NCBI GenBank assembly: GCA_947630085.1
Contig: CANRGP010000017.1
Span: forward strand, 1-34,332
DNA: 34,332 bases
Reading direction: 5' to 3'
Source: an uncultured Lachnospiraceae bacterium
Lineage (GTDB): Bacteria > Bacillota > Clostridia > Lachnospirales > Lachnospiraceae
Shown: piece by piece, positions 9,823-18,032 of the stretch
Layout of the letters: every line of letters begins with the position of its first letter
How positions within the stretch are numbered: the stretch's first letter is position 1
Position numbers and translations under genes: made by a program
The notes under the pieces: model-generated
Told to the model about the DNA's origin: nothing
The model's database searches: none
Seen by the model: the letters and a program-made list of their open reading frames with translations, nothing else

Positions 9823-9958
9823 GCTGTGATTCCTCCCGCCTGCAGATCTTCATTTGCCGGCCGCATTTGTCCGCAGCTCTGCCCTGCACCCGTTCATCAT
9901 ATCACAATCCGGGCAAAAGTACAATCTTTCTGTCTTTCCCATAAACGGCGGATCTGTC

Positions 9959-10828
9959 CTACTGCATGAAAATACTTGCGATCGGCGAGTCCGCCGGCAG
10001 GATCAGTGTGTTGCTGCTGCCGGTCAGAGAAGCCCTCGCCGCCTCCAGCGACCTGGTAAACGCATAGAATTCCGCCCGGTCCTCCGTGCTGTATGCATCC
10101 GCCAGGATCCTCATGTATTCTGCCTCCCCCTCGGCCGTTACCGCAGCGGCCTGGGCTTCGGCGTTTGAGATGTTGATGGCAATCTCGCGGTCGGTCGTAT
10201 TGCGGATCACCTGGGCCTCGGATTTTCCCTCCGCGGTAAAAGTAGCCGCGATCTTGTCGCGCTCGGAAATCATTCTTTCATAAACGGCTTCTTTATTGTC
10301 CGCCGGCAGATCCAGCTTCTTTGTCTCCACCGCCAGAAGGCTGATGCCGTACTGATCCACGCTGGTTCCGATGTTTTTCATGATCGCTTCGGAGAGCTCG
10401 CCGTCCCGGCCGCTGATCACCTCGTTCTGGCTCAGGCTGCTGATCACATTCTTGATGGAGTTATAGACCACGGCGTCGATCCTGCGCTCCGCGTTGGTCA
10501 CGGAGGAGTTCAGCGTCTGAGCAAATTTTAGCGGATCCGTGATCTTCCACAGCACATAGCTGTCGGTCAGCATGGTTTTTTTGTCCATCGTGATGACGTC
10601 CGACGGCGCGAGGTCATAGATCAGGATCTCCCTCGGCAGCGTATCCGCCGTCTGCACAAAAGGAACCTTAAAGGATATGCCGGCCGTGTCGATGATCCGC
10701 TCCACACGTCCGAACTGGCGGATCAGCTTATATTCATTTTCCCTTGTGACGACCAGAGAACTGCATAAGGTCACAACCGCCGCCAGTATGATGATGATTG
10801 CAGCTGCTTTTGATATTGTCTTTTTCAT
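9959..10828 (-). CDS. hflC: SPFH/band-7 protein, HflC
   Basis: N-terminal TM then SPFH domain: VVTRENEYKLIRQFGRVERIIDTAGISFKVPFVQTADTLPREILIYD. Paired with hflK. Confidence 0.88.
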   Translation of the reverse strand: MKKTISKAAAIIIILAAVVTLCSSLVVTRENEYKLIRQFGRVERIIDTAGISFKVPFVQTADTLPREILIYDLAPSDVITMDKKTMLTDSYVLWKITDPLKFAQTLNSSVTNAERRIDAVVYNSIKNVISSLSQNEVISGRDGELSEAIMKNIGTSVDQYGISLLAVETKKLDLPADNKEAVYERMISERDKIAATFTAEGKSEAQVIRNTTDREIAINISNAEAQAAAVTAEGEAEYMRILADAYSTEDRAEFYAFTRSLEAARASLTGSSNTLILPADSPIASIFMQ

Positions 10829-10867
10829 AACGGTTTTCCTTTCCCAGGATATTTTCTCAAGATATTG

Positions 10868-11218
10868 TTATCCCTCTGTCTTTTTTTCTTTTCCTCGATA
10901 TTTCTTCTCGATGACCAATGTATACACACACATCGCCGCGATCGTCGCGGCCATCACGCCCGGCACGCTCACCAGTACGATCAGCGGGGAATTCTGCCCC
11001 GCCAGAAGCGGCAGCCCCAGCAAGATAAATGCAGCGCCGTAAACAGTCCACAGCTTTCCAAGCGCACGGTTGTAGCCCTTCACGTCGTCCACCGCAAATG
11101 TCTCCGCGTTCGCCCAGAATCCCAGCGGCTTCTTCGCAAACAAGCTGAAAATGCCGATCCCGATAAACACCGCGCCGCAAACCGTCCATAAAAAGAATCC
11201 GAGAGCCGTTCCTTTCAT
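10868..11218 (-). CDS. Small membrane protein of unknown function between hflK and hflC
   Basis: MKGTALGFFLWTVCGAVFIGIGIFSLFAKKPLGFW...; predicted three TM segments. Start at 11218 (internal Met of the 11242 ORF). Confidence 0.75.
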   Translation of the reverse strand: MKGTALGFFLWTVCGAVFIGIGIFSLFAKKPLGFWANAETFAVDDVKGYNRALGKLWTVYGAAFILLGLPLLAGQNSPLIVLVSVPGVMAATIAAMCVYTLVIEKKYRGKEKKTEG

Positions 11219-11244
11219 AGCGTTTTCCTCCGCACAGTGCACGG

Positions 11245-12261
11245 TTATTCCGCGTTTCCTTCGCCTGCGCCGGTGCTTCCCGCCGCGGCCGCGTTTCCGC
11301 TGCCGGTGCCTGCGCCCGTGGTAGCTGTGAAGCTGTCAAGCGGCAGGATCGTCTCCGTTCCGTCGGTCCCGTCGATGATCACCTTCATCCGGGGCAGCAC
11401 ATCCTCCATCGTCTCGTAGAACATTCTGCGGCGGGTCACCTCCGGATTCTTGACATACTCCTCATACATGGCGTTAAATATGGCCACCTCCGCGTTCGCC
11501 TCGTTGATGCGCTCGGTCTTCTGCGCCTCGGCCTCCTGCATGATCTTGTCGATCTGCGCCTCCGCTTCCGGAAGCTTCTCGTTGCGGTACTTATTGGCGT
11601 CGTTGACGGCCGTCTCCTTTCCCTGGCGCGCCGTCTCCACGGCCTTAAAGGCTTCCATGACTTCTGTTGTCGGCGGCTCGGAATCCTGGATCGTCACATT
11701 CATCACCTGCAGGCCGATGTCATACTGCTCCAGCTTTTCCGCGATCTGCTCCCGCACTTTCGACTGGATCTCATTCTTCCCCGTGGTCAGCACCGAATCC
11801 ACATCGTAGCTTCCGATCACGCTCCGGATGCAGCTGCGGCTGATATTCTGCAGGATCAGCAGCGGATCCTCGGACGCGTAGACCGCTTTCACCGGATCGG
11901 ATACTTTGTATTCCACGAAGAAATCCACATTGACAAAATTGTAATCGCTGGTGATCATCAGGGAGTCGTCCTCCTGACTTTCATTGCTGCTGGGATCATA
12001 GCCGATGGCGAATCCCTGGATGGTGGTATTGACCTTCTGCACTCTCTGGATCAGCGGGATCTTAAAATGCAGTCCCGGCTCCGTAACGCTCGTGGCTACG
12101 CCAAAGGTAGTCAGCACTGCCTGCTCCTGCTCCTCGATATTATAAAACGAGTTCAGAACAAGGATCAGCGCGGCAATCCCGCAGACGGCGATCAGTCCGC
12201 CGCGCCCCACTTTTTTCATGGTACGCTTCATTTTTTCTTTCATCTCATCATAGACTTCCAT
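11245..12261 (-). CDS. hflK: SPFH/band-7 protein, HflK
   Basis: 338 aa; TM followed by YNIEEQEQAVLTTFGVATSVTEPGLHFKIPLIQRVQKVNTTIQGFAIGY. Confidence 0.88.
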   Translation of the reverse strand: MEVYDEMKEKMKRTMKKVGRGGLIAVCGIAALILVLNSFYNIEEQEQAVLTTFGVATSVTEPGLHFKIPLIQRVQKVNTTIQGFAIGYDPSSNESQEDDSLMITSDYNFVNVDFFVEYKVSDPVKAVYASEDPLLILQNISRSCIRSVIGSYDVDSVLTTGKNEIQSKVREQIAEKLEQYDIGLQVMNVTIQDSEPPTTEVMEAFKAVETARQGKETAVNDANKYRNEKLPEAEAQIDKIMQEAEAQKTERINEANAEVAIFNAMYEEYVKNPEVTRRRMFYETMEDVLPRMKVIIDGTDGTETILPLDSFTATTGAGTGSGNAAAAGSTGAGEGNAE

Positions 12262-12550
12262 TCTTTTCCACCTTTCTTCATGTGATCTGCGCCGGACCTG
12301 TCCGGGTCACGGCAATTTTTCTGTGTCACAGATTCCGCGCATCTTCCCCCGCTCCCTTTATCCGCGTAAGCGTCCGCGCATCCGCAAGAGTTCCCGGCGT
12401 CCTTCCTATACCTTCCTTCATCATACCACGGATCCGCCAGAATTCATACACCAAATGCGTCCCCGGGCAGAATCTTGTATCCCGCGGCGCATTCCGTCCC
12501 GCCAATCCGAGCCGAGCGTTTTTTATCCCGCGGGATGATCTCCCGGCGGA

Positions 12551-12597
12551 TAAAAAAAGACCTTTACTGACGCCGATATGGCTTCAGTAAAAGTCTT
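12551..12597 (-). terminator. Intrinsic terminator (expression platform) of the riboswitch
   Basis: AAGACTTTTACTGA...TCAGTAAAGGTCTT (14 bp, one wobble) followed by TTTTTTT on the minus strand. Confidence 0.88.
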
Positions 12598-12682
12598 GCA
12601 ATCTCACAAGCAGATGCGGATAGGTTCCTATCGTCCTGACGTCGTCTGCTCACCGTTTCCGGTGTGCTACTCCCTCTTACGT
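12551..12682 (-). ncRNA. Probable yybP-ykoY (manganese) riboswitch with intrinsic terminator
   Basis: Minus-strand RNA GUAAGAGGGAGUAGC-ACACCGGAAACGGUG-...-GUCAGGACG...-UUGCAAGACUUUUAC-UGAAGCC...GUCAGUAAAGGUCUUUUUUU. It has the GGGAGUAGC and GCAAGAC signature segments; P1 GUAAGAG/CUUUUAC shares its 3' strand with the terminator stem. Confidence 0.8.
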
Positions 12683-12689
12683 TGTCCCC

Positions 12690-12718
12690 ACTATAGCACG
12701 GACCGGATCATTTGTCAA
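12690..12718 (-). promoter_or_regulatory. Strong sigma-A promoter, TTGACA-17-TATAGT, for the riboswitch transcript
   Basis: tgtcaa (12713-12718) and actata (12690-12695) on the + strand; 17-nt spacer. Confidence 0.85.
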
Positions 12719-12762
12719 GATGTTTGTTAAAAAATTATCGTTATCAATTTAACAAGCATCTG

Positions 12763-13773
12763 TCAATCCAGTTCCCGAAGGCCGCACCCAGGGTCCTGCA
12801 TCGACCGCAGGATCGCCCGGATCCCGTCCGCGAAGGTCGTCTCGGGCTTCCATCCCGTGTCCCGGCAAAGGGCGGAAATATCCGCGCAAAGGTACATGGA
12901 CTGGCCGGGGGCATAGGGAAGCTTCCCGATCCCCAGGCTGCTTCCCGGAGCGGCGATATCCCGTATCTGCCGGATATATTCCGCCAGCGGCCTGGCCCGG
13001 CCGCTTCCCAGGACATAGATGCGGCCGTCAGGACGCGTATCCGGCGTCTGTCCCGCCTCACCGCCTGTTCCGGCCTCCCCGCCTCTTCCGGCCTCCCCGC
13101 CTCTTCCGGCCTCGCCGAGCATCCGCAGTGCCTTCGCGGCATCCCCGCTGTACAGATAATCCCACAGCTGTTCCGCTTTCGTAAACTCCGGCACGATACC
13201 GTCCCGCAGCTTCCGGATGGTAGACATGACCATCGACTGGGCTCCGTCACAGGGGCCGTAGACGCTCAGGATGCGCACCCAGATATGTCCGATCCCCAGC
13301 TGACGGGCATAGTCCCGGGTCATCTGTCCCGCGCACAGCTTCGCATAGCCGTAGCCCATCTGCGGGTGTACCGGGGTTTCCGGGGTAAGCTTCTCACCGC
13401 AGCTTCCGTACTCTGCCTGGGAACCCGCGCCGACAAACAGCCGGCAGCCGAACCGCGCGGCGGCCGCCACGGCGTCAAGCGCAAACGTTACGTTGCGGTT
13501 CTGCAGATACATATCGTTCCTGCCCGGCCCGGACGCTCCTGCCCAGGCAAGATGATAAAACACATCCCAGTCCTGTCCGGTGGTATTCCGGAGCCCGGAC
13601 AGATCCTCCATCGCGCAGGAGATCCGCTTCACCAGCGGGTGCTCCGGGATATTCCGGCTGCGCGGGGAATCGTCCCTCACCAGAACCAGCACCTGCACCC
13701 CGGCCTCGGCCAGCTCCCGCACCAGGGCTGTCCCGATAGCGCCGGTAGCCCCCGTTACAATCGCTCGCGTCAT
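12763..13773 (-). CDS. NAD-dependent epimerase/dehydratase (extended SDR)
   Basis: MTRAIVTGATGAIGTALVRELAEAGV (Rossmann motif), YGYAKLCAGQM (YxxxK). ATG at 13771-13773; the longer ORF overlaps the upstream gene. Confidence 0.85.
   Translation of the reverse strand: MTRAIVTGATGAIGTALVRELAEAGVQVLVLVRDDSPRSRNIPEHPLVKRISCAMEDLSGLRNTTGQDWDVFYHLAWAGASGPGRNDMYLQNRNVTFALDAVAAAARFGCRLFVGAGSQAEYGSCGEKLTPETPVHPQMGYGYAKLCAGQMTRDYARQLGIGHIWVRILSVYGPCDGAQSMVMSTIRKLRDGIVPEFTKAEQLWDYLYSGDAAKALRMLGEAGRGGEAGRGGEAGTGGEAGQTPDTRPDGRIYVLGSGRARPLAEYIRQIRDIAAPGSSLGIGKLPYAPGQSMYLCADISALCRDTGWKPETTFADGIRAILRSMQDPGCGLRELD
13043..13114 (-). repeat. In-frame 18-bp tandem repeat (three copies plus partial) within the epimerase gene
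   Basis: ccgcctgttccggcctcc / ccgcctcttccggcctcc / ccgcctcttccggcctcg; encodes GRGGEAGRGGEAGTGGEAGQ. Confidence 0.9.
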
Positions 13774-13789
13774 CGCATCTCTTCTCCCA

Positions 13790-15622
13790 TCAGATTTCTT
13801 TTCGGCAGACGGTATCGCTCCCGGAGCCGTACCGTATCTTTTCAAATTCCTCCCGGTCAAGGAACGGCGCCATATCGTCAAGCGACGGTGATACGATGCG
13901 CCCGTCAGGGAGCACCCTGGAGGAGGACTTGGGTGCAAAGTTCTGTTCCGGATCCACCACGGCCTCGCAGATACAGGGGCCGTCACAGTTAAGCGCCTCC
14001 TCGAGCACGGGTCCGCAGTTTTCCTCACTGTCCAGCATGAAATATGCAAGTCCGAACGCCTGGGCCAGCTTTCCGAAATCCGGGAACCCGACGCCGCTTT
14101 CCGGGTCGATGCCGATCAGGGGCGGTTGGAAGAGGTTTCTCTGCGTCTGGCGGATCGAATGGTACCCGTTGTTGTTAAGGACTATGATCTTCACATTCAG
14201 GCGGTTGTGGGCAATGGTGGCCAGCTCCTGGAGGTTCATCATGATGCTTCCGTCGCCGTCGATGCAGACGGTCCTTCGGCTGTTGTCGGAGACCGCCACG
14301 CCGAGGGCGGCCGGAAGCCCGTATCCCATCGCCGCGCATCCGGAATTGGTAAACATCCGCTGCCCCTGCCTGATCTTTGCCGCCTGGAACGTGATCACAC
14401 AGGCGCTTCCGTTTCCGCAGATGATCCTCTCATCCTCCCGGAGCCTGTCAAACAGGCTGTCCATAAAGATATACGGATTGACAGGACCGCCGTCCCGCCT
14501 GTGATAATCCGGCAGCGCCGCCGGATACGTCTTCATCAGGCTGCGGCACCAGACCACCCAGGCTTCATGCTTCTTCTGCGGCTCATAGTCCGCCGCCAAG
14601 AGACGCCCGATCAGATCCTTTACATCGGCGTTTACCGGCATATCGGGACGCACCGTGGGTTTTAAGAGCTCCCGCGGATCAATATCCACGATGATCTTAT
14701 ATGCGTTCTTTGCAAAATCAAAATGGTTGTATCCAATCATACGGATGTTCAGCCGGCATCCCAGGCTCAAAAGCAGATCGCAGTTCTGCACCGCGAAATT
14801 TCCCGGACGCGTTCCCACAGTCCCGGGCATCCCCGCAAAATACGGATTATCATAGGCCACCGTATCATTGGCGTTCCAGGCGGTAACGACCGGGATCCGG
14901 AGCTTTTCTATCAGCCGCAAAAGCCCGTCCTCCGCATCGCCCAGGCGGATCCCCGTTCCCGCTAACAGAAGAGGCGAGCGGGCCTCGCGGATCTTTTCGA
15001 GAATGGCCTGCACCGTATCGTCCGTGAGCTCCGGAAGCTTCCGGGATTCCTCCGCGGCCGGGTCAAAATGGACCAGCTCCTCCGTCTCCACCACCGCCCC
15101 CTGGACATCCAGGGGCACATCGATCCAACCCGGCCCGCCCCTGCCGTCAAGCGCCAGGTAGAGGGCCTTCTCCAGATGGTAAGCGCAGCGGGCGGGATCC
15201 GTCATCATCACCGCATATTTCGTCATGTTGGACACCGAGCGGATAATGTCAAATTCCTGGTCCCCCAGCTGACGGAGCCCAAGCTCCGGACACGACCAGA
15301 CCGTCGTTTCGCGCTTCACCTGCCCGGACAGCACAAACATGGGGATGGAATCCAGCCAGCCGCCCATAACCCCGGTAATGGCGTTGGTCCCGCCGGGTCC
15401 GCTGGTCACGCAGACCGCCGCCAGGCGTCCGGTCATACGGGTATATGCCTCCGCCGCGATGGCGCACGCCTGCTCGTGGTGGTTGAAAATGCACCGCAGT
15501 CCCTCCTGGTGGCCTATGGCGTCATCCAGGTGCATCGCGCCCCCTCCGGTAACCATAAAGCAGTCCGTAATGCCGTGCTCCTTCAAAAAAAGTGAAATGT
15601 ATTTCGCAACTTTTATTTTCAT
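13790..15622 (-). CDS. Thiamine-diphosphate-dependent acetolactate synthase-like enzyme
   Basis: 610 aa; MKIKVAKYISLFLKEHGITDCFMVTGGGAMHLDDAIG...NHHEQACAIAAEAYTR...TSGPGGTNAITGV...GDGSIMMNLQELATIAHNRLNVKIIVLNNNGYHSIRQTQ (ThDP-binding GDGS...NN motif). Confidence 0.88.
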   Translation of the reverse strand: MKIKVAKYISLFLKEHGITDCFMVTGGGAMHLDDAIGHQEGLRCIFNHHEQACAIAAEAYTRMTGRLAAVCVTSGPGGTNAITGVMGGWLDSIPMFVLSGQVKRETTVWSCPELGLRQLGDQEFDIIRSVSNMTKYAVMMTDPARCAYHLEKALYLALDGRGGPGWIDVPLDVQGAVVETEELVHFDPAAEESRKLPELTDDTVQAILEKIREARSPLLLAGTGIRLGDAEDGLLRLIEKLRIPVVTAWNANDTVAYDNPYFAGMPGTVGTRPGNFAVQNCDLLLSLGCRLNIRMIGYNHFDFAKNAYKIIVDIDPRELLKPTVRPDMPVNADVKDLIGRLLAADYEPQKKHEAWVVWCRSLMKTYPAALPDYHRRDGGPVNPYIFMDSLFDRLREDERIICGNGSACVITFQAAKIRQGQRMFTNSGCAAMGYGLPAALGVAVSDNSRRTVCIDGDGSIMMNLQELATIAHNRLNVKIIVLNNNGYHSIRQTQRNLFQPPLIGIDPESGVGFPDFGKLAQAFGLAYFMLDSEENCGPVLEEALNCDGPCICEAVVDPEQNFAPKSSSRVLPDGRIVSPSLDDMAPFLDREEFEKIRYGSGSDTVCRKEI

Positions 15623-15661
15623 GGTCTTTCACCTCTCCCGTATCGTTTTCCCGGTCCTGCC

Positions 15662-16351
15662 TCACGCGCCGCAGAGCAGGCCGAGGATATCCGACGGTTT
15701 TTCCGCGATCCCCACATTGGGCACGCCGTCCAGGTCCTTCGCCTCACGGAAGCCGAATCCGTAGGTCACCGCCAGGAAATCCACCCCCAGCTTCGCGGCC
15801 CCCTCCGCGTCGTGCACGGTGTCTCCTATCATCACCACGCGGCGCAGATCCGTCACTCCGGCTTCGGCGATGCACATTCGGATGATATCCTGTTTCTTCA
15901 GCCGGTTCTCATGATCCGCTCCGTGCATGACCTTCATATATTTCCCGAAGCCGTAATGTTCAAGGAGCGTCACCGCGTAATCCTCCCGCTTGTAGGTAGC
16001 CACGGCCGGAACGATGCCCCGATCCAGAAGCCCCCGGCAGAGGTCATAGATCCCCTCATACGGTCTGGCCTTCAGAAGATCCACATCCTTGTAGCGGTCG
16101 CGAAAAACCGTGGCGATCTCCTGGAGGACGGGGCCCGACAGGCCGTAGGCCGCCGCAAAGGAATCCTGGATCGGCGGCCCGATAAAGGCAGCCAGACGCT
16201 CCTCGGAAAGCATGGGATATCCCATCTTTTCGATGGTGTACCGGGCAGCGGCCAGCACCCCCTCCGTTGTGTCCAGAAGCGTGCCGTCCAGATCAAAGAC
16301 CGCCGCGTCATACCGCCCTCCCCCGCGGATCTTTTTCTCATTTTCCGTCAT
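15662..16351 (-). CDS. HAD-superfamily hydrolase (phosphoglycolate phosphatase-like)
   Basis: AVFDLDGTLLDTTEGV, VATYKRED, GDTVHDAEGAAKLGVDFLAVTYGFG (HAD motifs I, II, IV). Confidence 0.88.
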   Translation of the reverse strand: MTENEKKIRGGGRYDAAVFDLDGTLLDTTEGVLAAARYTIEKMGYPMLSEERLAAFIGPPIQDSFAAAYGLSGPVLQEIATVFRDRYKDVDLLKARPYEGIYDLCRGLLDRGIVPAVATYKREDYAVTLLEHYGFGKYMKVMHGADHENRLKKQDIIRMCIAEAGVTDLRRVVMIGDTVHDAEGAAKLGVDFLAVTYGFGFREAKDLDGVPNVGIAEKPSDILGLLCGA

Positions 16352-16375
16352 TTTCTGTTTCCTCTCCCGCCGTTT

Positions 16376-17986
16376 TCAGCACGTTTTTTCTTCCGGTACC
16401 TCATAGCGTGTATCCGTCAGAAAAGTCACCCGGATCCGGTCCCGGATCCCGCTCAGGAAATCGCGGATATAGCGGTTCAGATACCGGGCCTTGCTCTTCA
16501 CAAAATCATACTCCATATCCATGTTGTGATAATTGTCCGTCTCGCTGGAATAGCCGTCAAATCCGGCAAGGGATACTTCGGTGCACCCCACCGAGATCAG
16601 TGTTTTCAGGAGCATGACCAGAGAGTTGTCCGGGATCTCCTCCCCCGCGTCGATCAGGCTGCTGTAATTCAGCGTATAGTCAAACGCGTCCTCGCTTGTC
16701 CCGGTCACGTTGGATGTGGCGATCACACGGTATCTCTCCTGGCTGAGCCGGGTAGCCAAATGCAGATAGCGCTTGGAATTGCTCAGAAAAATGTATTCCG
16801 GACGGAAATCCTCCGGCACATAATTGATGGAGATCACGACCGGATCGTTTTCCCGCAGATATCTCCGGATCCGGTCCTGCTGGGTCTTTACCGTCACGCC
16901 CGGCCCGATGACCAGGATCTTTTTCCCGGCCAGGGCAGCCTTGAGGCGCTTCCGGTCGGTCTCGTCGTTGACCTCGTTTTTCTGATATTCCACATACAGC
17001 TGCTCGATATAGTTTTTGTCGTAGAGCAGCTTCTTTTCACCCTCCAGCTTCCGGAGCACCGCCAGGATGGATTTGACGGACAGGGTCCTCTTGTCCATCA
17101 GATAGGCCACATAGTTGGGATGGCAGTCGCTGGACGCGGCAATGTAGTAGAACATATTGTAGCCCCAGCTGGCCGGATGGTAAAACTGGGACAGGCTGGA
17201 GTCGATCGCCTCCAGGATCTGGCTGATATGGTAGCGCTTGCCGAGCACATTGTTCATGTGCATGGCGATCAGCTCGATCGGCGCATTTCCGGCGCTTTTT
17301 CCCATACCATAGATCGTTCCGTCCACCACCATCGTCCTCTGCGTCTCCATGGACAGCATTGCGATGCAGTTCGCATAGCCCATCTGAAAATTGTTGTGGG
17401 CATGATAACCGAGTCCGATCTCCGGATCCAGGTGCTCGTCGAGCAGACGAAAATAATGCATCAGATTATTCTGGTGCATCAGGCCATAGGTATCCACCAT
17501 GGATACGGCATAGGGTCTGACCTCGTTAGCCAGCCGGATCAGATCCATCATCTCCTCATCGCTGTAGCTGGTCACGCTTACCAGCTGGGCGAAGACCTTG
17601 TAGCCGAGCTCCTTGAGCCGGCTGCAGAACTCCAGCGCCGGACGGCGCAGATGCTTTTTGAAGATCACCCGGATCCCGTCAAGATAGCTTTCCCGGCAGG
17701 GCTGGATCTGTCCGATCCCGCAGGTCCCGTAATCGATCATTCCCACGACCGTCGCCTGCTTCCTGTCCAGGCGCCCGTAGATCCTTTCCGCGCTGGCCGT
17801 ATCCGGCATGATGCTCCGATCCATATCGAAAGGACGCCTTTCGTCCAGGAATCCTATCTCGATGATATCCACGCCCGCGTCTACCAGGCGTTCAAAGATG
17901 TTCACCAGATTGTCGTGACCGAATTTCCAGTCGTTCAGGTATCCGCCGTCCCGCAGCGTACAGTCCAAAAGCCTCACATCGCCCAT
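16376..17986 (-). CDS. HMGL-like (DRE-TIM) aldolase fused to a C-terminal Rossmann-like domain
   Basis: MGDVRLLDCTLRDGGYLNDWKFG (DRE-TIM motif), GYHAHNNFQMGYANCIAM, then KKILVIGPGVTVKTQQDRIRRYLRENDPVVISINYVPEDFRPEYIFLSNSKRY. ATG at 17984-17986. Confidence 0.85.
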   Translation of the reverse strand: MGDVRLLDCTLRDGGYLNDWKFGHDNLVNIFERLVDAGVDIIEIGFLDERRPFDMDRSIMPDTASAERIYGRLDRKQATVVGMIDYGTCGIGQIQPCRESYLDGIRVIFKKHLRRPALEFCSRLKELGYKVFAQLVSVTSYSDEEMMDLIRLANEVRPYAVSMVDTYGLMHQNNLMHYFRLLDEHLDPEIGLGYHAHNNFQMGYANCIAMLSMETQRTMVVDGTIYGMGKSAGNAPIELIAMHMNNVLGKRYHISQILEAIDSSLSQFYHPASWGYNMFYYIAASSDCHPNYVAYLMDKRTLSVKSILAVLRKLEGEKKLLYDKNYIEQLYVEYQKNEVNDETDRKRLKAALAGKKILVIGPGVTVKTQQDRIRRYLRENDPVVISINYVPEDFRPEYIFLSNSKRYLHLATRLSQERYRVIATSNVTGTSEDAFDYTLNYSSLIDAGEEIPDNSLVMLLKTLISVGCTEVSLAGFDGYSSETDNYHNMDMEYDFVKSKARYLNRYIRDFLSGIRDRIRVTFLTDTRYEVPEEKTC

Positions 17987-18032
17987 ATGTCTTCTCCTCC
18001 CCGTGCCGGCGCCCTGCCGTCGCCGGTCCCGT

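Noticed and set aside
9823-9958. Cobalamin or SAM riboswitch upstream of metF
   Set aside because: The interval is only 136 nt and I could not recognise a B12 box, S-box core or terminator/antiterminator pair.
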